From Hydractinia symbiolongicarpus (Eukaryota; Cnidaria; Hydrozoa; Anthoathecata; Hydractiniidae): DNA of 64,000 nucleotides. This document shows positions 1-14,870 of the stretch, piece after piece (within the stretch, counting starts at the first letter, position 1; every line of letters begins with the position of its first letter). Location: the NCBI RefSeq assembly GCF_029227915.1, contig NC_079880.1, positions 23,434,501-23,498,500 on the forward strand. Reading direction: 5' to 3'. Under the pieces are notes generated by a model. The model worked only from the letters and a program-made list of their open reading frames with translations, did no database searches and was not told the DNA's origin. The translations under genes and the position numbers were made by a program.

Positions 1-935
1 ACGTTTTTATGTAAGACCCCTTTTACGTGACGTCACGCTCGGTTGAGTCCTCACTTCTTTCAAGCTCCTGAAACGCGATGCATATAGCAATTCTCTTTCT
101 CGGCGGGCTGCAACTCTTTGGGGTCGCACTTTTCATGTTTCAAAGCTTTTGGCAACTGCACGCGATTCTTTTGTTCGGCGGTATAATAAATAGTTTCGAT
201 TTGATACTTTTAAAATATAAATGGCAGTGTCCGCAAACACGGCTTGTGATTTTGTCCTTGTTACTTCATCTAATGCATCAATTTTGCGTTTCCGTTCATT
301 TTAGTACTTTTTTGGCGTTGTCGGTTTAACTTTAGTTCTCCCAGCTTCTTCTTCAAGCTGTCAAGGTTTCCTTTACGTGTTTTTGTTCCACTTTAAGCAT
401 TTTCGGTCAACTGATTGAGTTCTCTCTTCTGATACAATACAACCAACATCTCATTTTCTATGTTAATTTGATTGTTCAGCTTTTTTTGTTTTGTTCGGAC
501 GGAGTTTTTTCTGCCAACCTATAATTCTCTCCCTCATCAATTGTGAAAGTTTCCTTAACTTTAGAAGCAGGAGAAGAGGTGGGAGCCGGAACCGGAGTTT
601 TTGATAAATCCGCTGCACCTAAAAAAGCAAAGAAAAGAGGTCCAAATAATATTATTATTCTTATGAAAGATTGTTAATTTAATTCATTGTAAATACAAAT
701 GAAATTCGCTTACTTTTCTTTGAAGAGTGTTTCCAAGGCGATAGAATAGTGCCTTTTATAGGCTAAGCAGCATTTCTTTCATGCCTCCATGTTTTAATTA
801 GAGCAATGACTTGAGATATCAGCTCAGGAAAAGATTCCTTTCTCATGTTTTGCCACACACTTTACAATAACAACGTGTTTGTTTTGACAAGCAAATCTGC
901 CTTTATACGCTGTGGAAAATGAAGGCAAATGAAGT
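1..935 (-). pseudogene. Decayed multi-exon coding remnant, Cys-rich then Pro/Ser-rich then coiled-coil-like
   Basis: On the minus strand, a stretch with a C-x-C-x2-C-like start (CYCKVCGKT, near 850-875) and a run beginning ESFPELISQVIAL end at a GTAAGC donor (exon end about 714). An acceptor TTTTTTAG lies at about 619, and the next exon (618 downward) opens AADLSKTPVPAP in the phase the donor requires. It then reads into a Lys/Glu-rich, coiled-coil-like stretch (about 480-350) in another frame. One stop and at least two frameshifts break it, so it is not an intact gene. The order zinc-binding, Pro/Ser-rich, coiled coil resembles the remnants at 14.6 and 16.3-17.5 kb, which suggests accessory proteins of a mobile-element family. 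The function is not recognised. It may continue off the left edge. Confidence 0.35.
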
Positions 936-1550
936 CGCCATTTTTACTACCGAATAAACAGTATGTTCAAAGCCAAATATATACTGAAATGCATGTTTAC
1001 AAACGTTCGAATTCTAAACTAAAACACTAATTATTACTATTCCCTATCGACCCCTTATTTACCGTCACGCTACGTCATGAAAAAACGGGAAGATCTATCT
1101 ACCCGCTAGCATGAAGTAATTATTAAATGGCCCAAAACAGTATCTTAATGTCCACGATATTGCAATTTTTCTTAAGTTCGTTTTTCTTTTCCTTTTTGGC
1201 GCTTCCATTTCGCAGCTGCACATGATACAACAAATAATAAATTTTTATAAATAGTTGATTTGCGAATTTTACAAGTTTCTCCACATGAGAAACTTGTAAA
1301 ATTTGTTTGTTTTCCTGTTCATTTGTTTCATTTTACGGTTAAAAATAATATAAGATCAGTTAATTGCACTACTGTAGGCTGTCAAATTCTAACCTCGACC
1401 CCAGAGCCTGTTGTCTTCTTTTATATCTGAAAAGCTAGATAAACCATCCCAATAATAATCTTCAGTAAGAAGTTACGCACGTTGATAACGATAATTTTGT
1501 AAGCTCAGATTAACCAATAAAACATTACATTGTCTTAGTCAGGAAACTTA

Positions 1551-2700
1551 GACCACGTTTATACGCATACAGGACAAAATCTCTTCCCGGGATGGAACTC
1601 GTCCCGGCGTGAAACGAAAAGTGTTTACACGTGAGCCTCATCGAGGGATGAAATCAGCATATTTTCATCTCGGGATGAGTAATCACATCCCGGGATGAAA
1701 CATTAATTTTGCTAACTTTGCGTATGATAATTTGAATTGATATTTTTTAATTTGTGAGTAGAAAGGTCAAACGAGAAACCTAGAACGATGGCGCCTGAGA
1801 GAAGTAGTGTAATATTGTTGATCACAAATATATCGACAATTTTAACTATAACATCCCTTCTGTTACAGTTGCATATAGTATTATTAATACAACTAGCAGA
1901 GTAATATAGAAACAATGTAATTCTTCTGAGGGAAGCTGTTTGGTAGAAACAAAGCATTGACTAGATGTCGACGAGCAAGATTGAGGTTGGTGGCTCGCCG
2001 TTGGCCGTGTAATCCTCACTATTTTCAATCGGCAAAGTTTCCTCCACTTCATTTTCTTTTGCGTCGCTATCAATCAGTACACTCTTTATTTTTTTTTAAC
2101 ATTTCCTATAAAAAATCAATAATTACCAATTTAAACAGACACCATCATTTTAGCATACAGCAGGCATAACATTAAAATGGCGTGCATTTTTAAAACACTT
2201 TCTCGTACAAACATATGAGAACCATAATTAATGCTGGAATAATATTTGAACTCGTATAAATTTAGGATGGAATTTCGTTATCTCATATATAAATTAACGA
2301 AGAAAGTTACAACCAACCTTTTCATATTTTTTTCCAAATGCTTTCTTTACTTCTTTGCGTCGATTGTCACAAAAAGAATGATCGGATTCATTTTATAGTT
2401 CTTATATTTAAAATGATGTTCAAAAAGTGTGAAAAGTGTACATTCAGCATTCTCATCCCGGAATGAAAAGAATTATTGTGTTTACACTTATTTTTTTTCT
2501 TAATCTCATCCCGAGACACGATTTTACCCTGTCTTTAGGATAGGGATGAAATTTAACGTGATGATCTCATCCCGGGATAAAATTTTATTCCGCCTTAAAC
2601 ATGTAAACATTGTGAGGACTTTCAGAAGACACAGAGATGAACTCATCCGCGTACGAAACTCATCCTGGGATGAAATTTAACGTGTGAGCGGCCTCTCAGG
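1551..2700. mobile_element. MITE-like non-autonomous repeat rich in CCCGGGATGA motifs
   Basis: About ten copies or variants of the self-complementary box TCATCCCGGGATGA cluster at the two ends (1586-1700 and 2450-2680), leaving a plain AT-rich core. The left edge (AGACCACGTTTATACGC) and the reverse complement of the right edge (AGGCCGCTCACACGTTAAAT) are only loosely similar. This is therefore an imperfect terminal-inverted-repeat element at best. There is no coding content. Boundaries are approximate and no target-site duplication was resolved. Confidence 0.5.
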
Positions 2701-4500
2701 AAAGTCATAATTAAACACTTAAATGTGATGTGGGTCCAGGGAAGAAGCAACATTGCGGCTTAAAGTAGTGATTGCCTTCTCGTGTCCAGTGCTATTCTTT
2801 CAAAGACCACGAGGCCCAGAGGAGAGAATAACGCAAAATAATTGATACGATGACAAGAATTTACGATGATGAGAAACTACACGGAATACACACTTTTTTA
2901 TAAAGACACGAGCCTAAAAAAAAAGCCTCAATCTTTAAATATTGCTTCTAAAACTGAAACAACCCGAGTCTAAATTTTGCCATGAAATGAGGAAATTCCA
3001 GGATATGAATTCCTTTACAATGATTTTTAAAACGAAATTCCTCTTGAAATGTAATCCAGGAATAAGAATATATAGAATTATTGCACAAAAATAGTACTCA
3101 TTTTGTATCTCTTACGTACCGCGTTGTTGTTATTATTAAACATCTACTGTTGATATTGGTGGATCTAAAAAAATAGTTATAATTTCTTCTCCGATTTTTT
3201 AATTCGAGAAAGTGAAAAAGATGAAGGTGTTTTTCTTTCGCACCTATTAGGCATATCTTCCGTCTGCGTAGTCGTAACTTGCATTACATTAGCAATTCCG
3301 CCATTTTAAAGGCAACGTTTTCAAAAAAGCGTGGACATGTGATGAGAAAATTTATATTTTAATAAAATGTTTTGACTTCTTTCGGAGATACGAGGTCAAA
3401 CACAAACTAACACATGATGGATTTATTATTCACACTAGATGGAAGGTCCTCTATACGCTCAGGGGACACATTTGCAGTTGCCTTATTTTGATTTCTATTT
3501 CCGCGAAAGTTTCTTACATAACACATTCAATATTCTAATGACTTGAAATGCGTGTATTTAATGCAAAAATGTCTTTTTTAATAATACACAACGTTTGTCT
3601 GTTTTCTTTCTTCCAAGTTATGACTGAAAATACCGAACTAGACCAAAATTGGGACTTACAAAAGAGAAGGTTTTCTCAAAATTGCTCAAATTTGAAAGAA
3701 AGTACAAAGGTAAAAAAAATGTTTATCTGTCTGTGACAAGCAAAGTGAAAATGTTCTTTTTCCTTTGAAGTTTCTAAAAAATACATGTCTCAAATTTTAA
3801 TCGACAAAGAAAACGTTGCCACGTGAATAACAGTAAGTCAAAGATAAATTTTAGGACTACGCTAGTTTTCCAGAAAATGTTCACAAATTTCTTTCACTAA
3901 ACAATGCGCGTTACTTGCAACAACAGCAATCCCCGTCAAGAAGAAGCAAATTGACCGTTACAGGCGAGCAAACCACGAAGCAAACTAGCTCTATTTATAA
4001 GAAAAATGCAAATTTAAAGTCATTGTAAACTTTTATTTATTCATAAGTAAAGCTATATAATAATAGTTGCATTCTGTTTGTGTCACATAAAAGGGTCATA
4101 AAACAGCAATCTCATGATAGGTGAAAATCTGAGCACAGGCTCAGACCGGCGCACCTGTGGCTTCTTCCACAGCCTAACGAATAGTTCTATTTATATTAAA
4201 CATAACCTTCCGATTCAACAGATAATTTTCCAAAGTAAAACTTGGCACTAACTGGATAGCTACTTAATCAAATAATTCGAAACTTTGAAGTTGGACGATT
4301 AACTCTTTGTTTATTGTAAGTATATTTCATATGCATAGTTATGTTACATTGATAATGCGTTGCATTAATATTTTAAGTGTCATTGATAATTAAATATAGC
4401 TTGGTTTCCAATAAAAGTTATAACTTGTGGTTAACTGCACGCGTTTTCAATTTAGTCGTAACAATGACAGTTCTAAGTATTAGATTATACCGCAACAAGC
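2701..4500. other. AT-rich intergenic DNA, no gene recognised
   Basis: Short ORFs only, without recognisable domains or paired splice signals. No tandem repeat or inverted repeat of note was seen here. Confidence 0.5.
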
Positions 4501-4509
4501 AATTTTTGT

Positions 4510-7500
4510 CTGATTGTCCACCAAATGCTGCATTTTTCAGCCTATAGTTTTCAAAATTGTGTTATAGCGCCGCAATTGTCCACCAAATGCTGCATTTTTT
4601 GTTCATATTAATTTTAAGTTATTAGATAGTATGGCAAAATGTAATTTTTCTCAGATTGTCTACTAAATGTTTCAATTTTGTGCCTATAATTTTTGATTCT
4701 GTGTAACAAAACCACATTTTTTCACTTAGTGTCCACCAAATGCTGCATTTTTGTTTATATAAATTTTGTAGTATTAGATTATACTGCAATATGCAATTTT
4801 CATCTGATTATCCACCAAATGCTGCATTTTTGGGCCTTTATTTTTTAAAATTGTGTTATAGCGCCGCAATTGTCCACCAAATGCTGCATTTTTTGTTCAT
4901 ATTAATTTTAAGTTATTAGATAGTATGGCAAAATGTAATTTTTCTCAGATTGTCTACTAAATGTTTCAATTTTGTGCCTATAATTTTTGATTCTGTGTAA
5001 CAAAACCACATTTTTTCACTTAGTGTCCACTAAATGCTGCATTTTTGTTTACATAAATTTTGAAGTATTAGATTATACCGCAACATGCATTTTTTGTCTG
5101 ATTGTCCACCAAATGCTGCATTTTTCAGCCTATAATATTTGATATTGTGCAATAAAAGCGCATTATTTCACTTATTGACCACCAAATGCTCAATTTTTGT
5201 ATATATTTAATATTTTAATTTTATATTTTTGTATATATTAAATATCAAAAAATCCCGTCAAAATACACTATTTCATTTAGTGTCCACCAAATGCTGCATT
5301 TTTGTTGATATAAATTTTAAGTTATTAGATAGTACGGCAAAATGTAATTTTCCTCTGATTGTCTACCAAATGCTCCATTTTTCACCCTATAATATTTGAT
5401 ATTGTGCAATAAAAGCGCATTATTTCACTTATTGACCACCAAATGCTCAATTTTTGTATATATAGATGTTTTAAATGTCAAAAAATCCCGTCAAAATACA
5501 CTATTTCACTTAGTGTCCACCAAATGCTGCATTTTTGTTTACATAAATTTTGAAGTATTAGATTATGCCGCAACATGCAATTTTCGTCTGATTATCCACC
5601 AAATAATGCATTTTTGTGCCTATAGTTTTCAAAATTGTGTTATAACGCCGCAATTGTCCACCAAATGCTGCATTTTTTGTTCATATTAATTTTAAGTTAT
5701 TAGATAGTACGGCAAAATGTAGTTTTCCTCAGATTGTCTAACAAATGCTTTAATTTTGTGCCTATAATTTTTGATTCTATGTAATGAAACCACATTTTTT
5801 CACTTACTGTCAACCAAATGCTGCATTTTTATGCCTTTATTTTTAAAAATTGTGTTATAGCGTCGCAATTGTCCACCAAATACTGCATTTTTGTTCATAG
5901 AAATTTTAAAATATTAGATAGTACCGCAAAGGGTAATTTTCCCTCCAATTGTCTACCAAATGCTCCATATTTGAGCCTATCATATTTGATATTGTGTAAT
6001 AAAAGCGCATTATTTCACTTATTGCCCACCAAATACTCAATTTTTGTATATATAGATGTTTTAAATATCAAAAAATCCCGTCAAAATACACTATTTCACT
6101 TAGTGTCCACTAAATGCTGCATTTTTGTTGATATAAATGTTAAGTTATTAGATAGTACGGCAAAATGTAATTTTCCTCTGATTGTCTACCAAATGCTCCA
6201 TTTTTCAGCCTATAATATTTGATATTGTGCAATAAAAGCGCATTATTTCACTTATTGACCACCAAATGCTCAATTTTTGTATATATAGATGTTGTAAATA
6301 TCAAAAAATCCCGTCAAAATACACTATTTCACTTAGTGTCCACTAAATACTGCATTTTTGTTTACATAAATTTTGGAGTATTAGATTATACCGCAACATG
6401 CAATTTTTGTCTGATTGTCCACCAAATGCTGCATTTTTGTGCCTATAATTTTTAAAATTGTCTTATAACGCCACAATCTATTATCCATTGTCCACCAAAT
6501 GCTGCATTTTTGTTTATATATAATTTTGAAGTATTAGATTATACTGCAACATGCAATTGTTGTCTGATTGTCCACCAAATGCTGCATTTTTGTGCCTATA
6601 ATTTTTAAAATTGTCTTATAACGCCACAATCTATCATCCATTGTCCACCAAATGCTGCATTTTTGTTCATATTAATTTTATGTTATTAGATAGTACGGCA
6701 AAATGTAGTTTTCCTCAGATTGTCTAACAAATGCTTTAATTTTGTGCCTATAATTTTTGATTCTATGTAATGAAACCACATTTTTTCAATTAGTGTCCAC
6801 CAAATACTGCATTTTTTTATATAAATTGTGAAATGTTAGATTATACCGCAACATGCAACTTTTTGTCTGATTGTCCACCGAATGCTGCATTTTTGTGCCT
6901 ATAATTTTTAAAATTGTCTTATAACGCCACAATCTATTATCCATTGTCCACCAAATGCTGCATTTTTGTTTATATATAATTTTGAAGTATTAGATTATAC
7001 TGCAACATGCAATTGTTGTCTGATTGTCCACCAAATGCTGCATTTTTGTGCCTATAATTTTTAAAATTGTCTTATAACGCCACAATCTATCATCCATTGT
7101 CCACCAAATGCTGCATTTTTGTTCATATTAATTTTATGTTATTAGATAGTACGGCAAAATGTAGTTTTCCTCAGATTGTCTAACAAATGCTTTAATTTTG
7201 TGCCTATAATTTTTGATTCTATGTAATAAAACCACATTTTTTCAATTAGTGTCCACCAAATACTGCATTTTTTTATATAAATTGTGAAATGTTTAATTAT
7301 ACCGCAACATGCAACTTTTTGTCTGATTGTCCACCGAATGCTGCATTTTTGATTATATAAATTGTGAAATGTTAGATTATACCGCAACATGCAACTTTTT
7401 GTCTGATTGTCCACCAAATGCTGCATTTTTGTGCCAATAATCTTTAAAATTGTCTTATAACGCCACAATCTGTCATCCATTGTCAACCAAATGCTGCATT

Positions 7501-8640
7501 TTTGTTTATATAAATGTTGTAGTATTAGATTATACTGCAACATGCAATTTTCGTCTGATTATCCACCAAATGCTGCATTTTTGTGCCTATAGTTTTTAAA
7601 ATTGTGTTATAACGCCGCAATTGTCCACTAAATGCTGAATTTTTGTTCATAGAAATTTTAAAATATTAGATAGTACGGCGAAGTGCAATTTTCATCAGAT
7701 TGTCTACCAAATGCTTCAATTTTGTGCCTATAATTTTTAATTCTATGTAATAAAACCACATTTTTTTCACTTAGTTTCCACCAAATGCTGCATTTTTGTT
7801 TATATATAATTTTGAAGTATTAGATTATACTGCAACATGCAATTGTTGTCTGATTGTCCACCAAATGCTGCATTTTTGTGCCTATAAATTTTAAAATTGT
7901 CTTATAACGCCACAATCTATCATCCATTGTCCACCAAATGCTGCATTTTTGTTCATATTAATTTTATGTTATTAGATAGTACGGCAAAATGTAGTTTTCC
8001 CTCAGATTGTCTAACAAATGCTTTAATTTTGTGCCTATAATTTTTGATTCTATGTAATGAAACCACATTTTTTCAATTAGTGTCCACCAAATACTGCATT
8101 TTTTTATATAAATTGTGAAATGTTAGATTATACCGCAACATGCAACTTTTTGTCTGATTGTCCACCAAATGCTGCATTTTTGTGCCAATAATCTTTAAAA
8201 TTGTCTTATAACGCCACAATCTGTCATCCATTGTCAACCAAATGCTGCATTTTTGTTTATATAAATGTTGTAGTATTAGATTATACTGCAACATGCAATT
8301 TTCGTCTGATTATCCACCAAATGCTGCATTTTTGTGCCTATAGTTTTTAAAATTGTGTTATAACGCCGCAATTGTCCACTAAATGCTGAATTTTTGTTCA
8401 TAGAAATTTTAAAATATTAGATAGTACGGCGAAGTGCAATTTTCATCAGATTGTCTACCAAATGCTTCAATTTTGTGCCTATAATTTTTAATTCTATGTA
8501 ATAAAACCACATTTTTTTCACTTAGTTTCCACCAAATGCTGCATTTTTGTTTATATAAACTTTGAAATGTTAGATAATACGGCATAATATAATTTTGCTC
8601 TGATTGTCTACCAAAGGCTCCATTTTTGAGCCTATACTTT
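4510..8640. repeat. Large tandem minisatellite/satellite array (CCACCAAATGCTGCATTTTTG box)
   Basis: Several dozen copies of the box TGTCCACCAAATGCTGCATT and its TGTCTACCAAATGCT variants recur roughly every 70-95 bp. They are separated by a few spacer classes, for example TTATTAGATAGTACGGCAAA, TTAGATTATACTGCAACATG and TATAACGCCACAATC. The spacers alternate in longer units, and there are near-identical higher-order copies: about 456 bp between 6473 and 6929, and 751 bp between the blocks ending near 7543 and 8294. Short ORFs run through it only because the unit lacks stops locally; they shift frame and code for nothing recognisable. Stray boxes recur at 12.6-12.72 kb. Confidence 0.9.
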
Positions 8641-9394
8641 CTGACACATCTGACAAATTAACCATACTTATAATTTTTGACTTTGTGTAAAAATTATGGT
8701 TTTATTACACAATGTCAGAAGATTTAACCAGGAAATGTGCAAAATAAAAACACGTAGAGCTAAAGGACTACAAACCACTCACCACAACTGCCATAAGCAG
8801 CACAAACTGAAAATACTTCCTATTTTACGATACTAGGCATTAGTCCAATTAGTGAAAAGAGTGGTGTTCTCAGCAAGAAAACAACTTACTATAATAAATC
8901 ACAACTGAGAAGGGATCCCAATGCTCACTCCAATGTGTTGCCTACGAACAGCAATAACATTATGGCTTCCTTCGAAATGTCTTCCGTGCATCTAAGGTAC
9001 ATGACCTCCTGCACAGAGTTAATGCATAAAAAGTTAAAGAAGACTATTTTTCTTGGTTCGCTGGGGCATTATCCTTTACTAACATCAACAAGTAAAACCA
9101 ATTTGAAATAGAGTGTTCGTTGCCCATTACAATTTCTCATCATTATAGTTTGTTCAATTATCGTAAGATAAGATAACATGTACATCTTCCAATCTCCGAT
9201 ACCAACACAACATCATCAACCTTGAAGGAGCGTTTAGAGTTCCGAATATTTTTTCCTTGTTCTGAAATTTGTAAATAGCCGTTTCGCCGTGGAAAACAAT
9301 AAATGCTGTATGCACATATTTTGAAAATGTGGAAATTTGACAATAACACGCACTTATTAATCGTCTTTATGCGCGTTTAAATTTATTTGTTGAG
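8641..9394. other. Intergenic DNA, nothing recognised
   Basis: Unique-looking AT-rich sequence downstream of the array. No coding exon, RNA gene or repeat could be supported. Confidence 0.4.
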
Positions 9395-9520
9395 GCAATG
9401 GTGAGAAGTTCCAGATTGGCAGATATTTTTTACCTAGGCAACCGATACTTTATTGGGAACACAAATTTGGAGTTCAGCCTAGGTGAAAATATCTGGCAAT
9501 CTGGAACTTCTCACCATTGC
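9395..9520. mobile_element. Short foldback element (about 44-bp arms)
   Basis: GCAATGGTGAGAAGTTCCAG at 9395 is mirrored by CTGGAACTTCTCACCATTGC ending at 9520. The arms continue inward to CCTAGG with only about two differences and leave a loop of about 37 bp. Such a long, near-perfect hairpin is typical of a tiny foldback or MITE insertion. No coding content, and no clear target duplication was seen. Confidence 0.65.
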
Positions 9521-11842
9521 TCGCTTAGTGTCTTGTCTTTTTTTCCATTATGATGTTCTATTTTTCTGTCCATAATATTTAGTTTGAAAAGAGAGAAAAC
9601 TGTCATTTAGTTAACATTTGTGAAGATCCAGTTTAAGACCGTGCTGAAATATTAATTGTATATTACAAAAATTAGAAAGCAATTCAACGCGACAGAAGAG
9701 ATCTCTGTCATTTGTTACTTGTAGCTTGAAGATTTAGTACGTGGTTTAGTCTAATTCAGTTTTGACCGACAGACGGACAATGACAATTATTATAGAAACT
9801 AAACCAGTGAATCGGCGGTATATGTCAGATTGAGCGCTTTAATTAAAAAAACTCCAATGATATAAGCAATAGACTGTGGCTACGCCTTTAAACTAAAGCA
9901 GTGACAAAACAGTTTTATTAAGTTTAATTTTTAAAAATTAATAGACACTGACCGTATTTTTATATTTATTCTCTTTGTTGTATCCCAGTTTTTTTAAAAG
10001 TATTTAACAGTAAAATGGATAAAATATTTGAGATCCTCGCCAAAATTATAATAAAGTGTGAAATTTTCAAGACAATAATGCATATAAATAATCTCTTATA
10101 GCAGTTTGTTTGATAATTTTGAAGTTACGCTCGTAAGCGTTTAAAAGTTATGCTCGTAAGCGGTTTGACTGTGACAATAACGTCGCCAAAGCAGGAAATT
10201 TTGAATATCAAACAAGTTACTGTATTTTAATTTACCTATACTGAGTTGTAGATAAGAAAAATATTGGTAAATTAAAGTTTTAAAAACATGAAATTAGGAA
10301 TTATTTATCGTATATATATTGTTTTTAATAAAAGCACAGGCTACGCAGCTAGTGTTGTTACTCCGTTTAGATTTATTTCGTGGAAAAGTTTGAATGTTTA
10401 AAGCTATGGCCTATTTAAATAAAATATAGACTAGCTACGTTACAAAATTAACTGTAGAATCTGCATTCAACAAGTTTGGTTAATAAAAAGTGAATGTATT
10501 TTAGTAGAGTTTACCATAGATAGCGCGTCATTTAAAAATGATCAAAAAAGAAACAATGAAATTGGTTAGAACAACATAGTACAGTTGGCTTAGTTAGTTG
10601 AATATTTTCTGCTTCCGCATGATCAACGTTTTAAACCAAAATGTTATATTTGATTTGATTTGCTTAAGATTTATACATGATTTAAAAAACCGTGATGAAA
10701 CGCTTAACATGTCAAATTTATCAAAAACAAATATTACAAAAGTAAAGGTCTTGAAACGTAAAAAGGTCAAAACAAGTATATATGTCCTCTTCAAATGGTT
10801 CCATAGAAGAGTTGCTTTTTCCGGACGTTTATTTAAGTAACTGAAATGTATTAAGTTCAGTTCAAGTTGCTTATTTTATTTCTGTGACTAAAACAAAAGT
10901 GAGATCTTCGAAGCTAGTTGAAAAAATTTAGGTCAGGTTAGGTTTTTATAAAGGCATCTTTCTGAGCTAGAAATATTTGTACTTAAAACATTAACGGCAA
11001 ATTAAGTATTAAGTAGAGAGCTAAAAATTAAAAGTAGTGACGATGTCCTGACCCATCTTCCACTTTGAATTCATTTATTCAAAAACTCGCAGAACGACAA
11101 TGGTTAACAGTTAAAATTTGTGACCCTTTTTCAAACAACGGGCGCACGCGCTTATAGTTAGGCTGTCCAATCTTTTAATGCTCTAGTCCACCTTTCAAGG
11201 CAGCGATCTGTTTACAAACGGGAGGACCAATCGTTAAGCTAGCCTATACAGTCTATAGAGTCTCGGAAGGATCCATAGGTGATATTGTATTTAAGCAATT
11301 TTATCGATAAATGTCCGAATAAAAAAAATAAAAAAATTACAAACTAACAATAATTCCCTAAAGAATAAAGTAATTTAAATGCAAGTTCGATTTTTGCAGT
11401 TAAGGGGACAATTTAACACTATTCAGTCTGGGAATATTTCAATCATGTTATGACTAGGAAGAGTCCAATTAAATCCCATTTGGCACATAGTGTACGTCAA
11501 CTTGTTTACTTATGTGAGCACATTTTTTGTGAAGCATGAAATACCAAATACAAAATTGCACGAAAATCCGATTTTCCAGGATTTTGGGTTAAATCCAAAA
11601 ATATTAAAAATTGGATTAAGCACGTCTTCAATATTTTCGGAATATTTTCCCTTGATGAACTAAAGTTGTGATGTAAGTTTCATGTTCTAAGGATTATCCT
11701 ATCTAAGATTATCAAATTTTCCCGATTATGATCTTAAGGGGTAGTTTTAAGTAATAGACAATATCCAAGGGTTTGAAAGGTCTTAGACCTAACAAAATAG
11801 CATGTGATTGCCTAATAGATAAATATAAAAAGACTCAATAAG
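9521..11842. other. AT-rich intergenic DNA, no gene recognised
   Basis: Only short ORFs without family resemblance. A direct duplication of a short GTTACGCTCGTAAGCG-like phrase occurs near 10125-10160. Nothing else was supported. Confidence 0.4.
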
Positions 11843-12598
11843 TATCAGAGCAAAAACGAGTTATTAAAAAAAAACCAACAGGATGGGGTGGAATACGCCC
11901 AGCATAAATGTATAAAGTATATATTTTCAAGTGGAAGCCATAAACAAATAACGGGAATGTTAATATTCTTTTTACCATGTTATAGTATTAAGACACTGTT
12001 TAAGGCGAAGTTGATTCCCATTTATAGGTACCAGGCTTCCATGAAAGTCGAAATATATGCCGTGTCTACCAAATGATGACGCATTTGACTTTTGCATATA
12101 TACAACAACCATTTTTAAAAGTGATATTTCTCAGCAGCCAAAGACCTAATAGAGTTCAAATTTTTGGTGTTAACAGAGTACTTGGTGCAGAAGAAGGTGG
12201 CATTAAAGAAAATTGCTTTTTATCAGAGCAAAAACGAGTTATTAAAAAAAAACCAACAGGATGGGGTGGAATACGCCCAGCATAAATGTATAAAGTATAT
12301 ATTTTTAAGTGGAAGCCCTAAACAAATAACGGGAATGTTAATATTTTTTTTACCATGTTATAGTATTAAGACACTGTTTAAGGCGAAGTTGATTCCCATT
12401 TATAGGTACCAGGCTTCCATGAAAGTCGAACTATATGCCGTGTCTACCAAATGATGACGCATTTGACTTTCGCATATATACAACAACTATTTTTAAAAGT
12501 GATATTTCTCAGTAGCCAAAGACCTAATAGAGTTCAAATTTTTGGTGTTAACAGAGTACTTGGTGCAGAAGAAGGTGGCATAAAAGAAAATTGCTTTT
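11843..12598. repeat. Two tandem copies of a 378-bp unit
   Basis: The phrase TATCAGAGCAAAAACGAG starts at 11843 and again at 12221, and the copies stay nearly identical throughout, including CCAACAGGATGGGGTGGAAT and GGTACCAGGCTTCCATGAAA. Each copy carries GTGTCTACCAAATGATGACG, which shares the TGTCTACCAAATG core with the 4.5-8.6 kb array. Short ORFs are duplicated along with it, but I recognise no protein family. The low divergence indicates a recent duplication. Confidence 0.85.
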
Positions 12599-12723
12599 TT
12601 GTCTACCAAATGCTAAATATATATATATAAATATTTTGGTGGACACGAAATTGTCTACCAAATGACCGTGTCTACCAAAGGTTGCATTTTTTGGCACAAA
12701 TTGTCTACCAAATGCGGCCATTA
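12599..12723. repeat. Isolated copies of the TGTCTACCAAATG satellite box
   Basis: Four TCTACCAAATG/AAAGG-type boxes lie within about 120 bp between the 378-bp duplication and the (TA)n tract. They link these repeats to the array at 4.5-8.6 kb. Confidence 0.6.
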
Positions 12724-14637
<1,914 letters not shown>

Positions 14638-14870
14638 ATGGCCGCCAAAAACCATGAAAACATAATTGCAAAAGTTTGTAGAGTTTGTGGAGAATTTTTT
14701 CCAAAAATAAAGGTATTGCAAAACAGAAAATGACACTTTAAAAGGAATTAGAATTTTCTTTTATTCATACACAAGAGGATGTGGACAACATTCATCCTAA
14801 ATATGTTTGCTTTCTGTGTTACAACATAAAATATTGAAAATAGGAATACAACAACACAGTTGAAACCTAA
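14638..14870 (+). pseudogene. Remnant of an N-terminal Cys-rich (zinc-binding) transposon-type domain
   Basis: ATGGCC at 14638 opens a frame with IIAKVCRVCGEFFPK (C-x2-C). After a stop and a frame change it continues as EDVDNIHPKYVCFLC, giving a second C-x2-C pair preceded by His and Asp. Two paired cysteines about 45 residues apart, with an IHP motif before the second pair, resemble N-terminal zinc-binding domains of some animal DNA transposons. Stops and a frameshift make it dead. It lies 3-5 kb upstream of the transposase remnant on the same strand, and whether they were one element cannot be decided here. Confidence 0.4.

Noticed and set aside
78-329. 83-residue hydrophobic ORF on plus
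   Set aside because: It is the complement of the minus-strand remnant and has no splice or promoter support.
5396-8294. Cys/Ile/His-rich ORFs in the satellite array
   Set aside because: They arise from repeated non-coding units on both strands and show no domain or consistent frame.
4510-8640. CRISPR-like pattern of a conserved 20-base box with variable spacers
   Set aside because: Spacers are themselves repeated and of a few classes, lengths vary, there are no cas genes, and the DNA is clearly animal nuclear.
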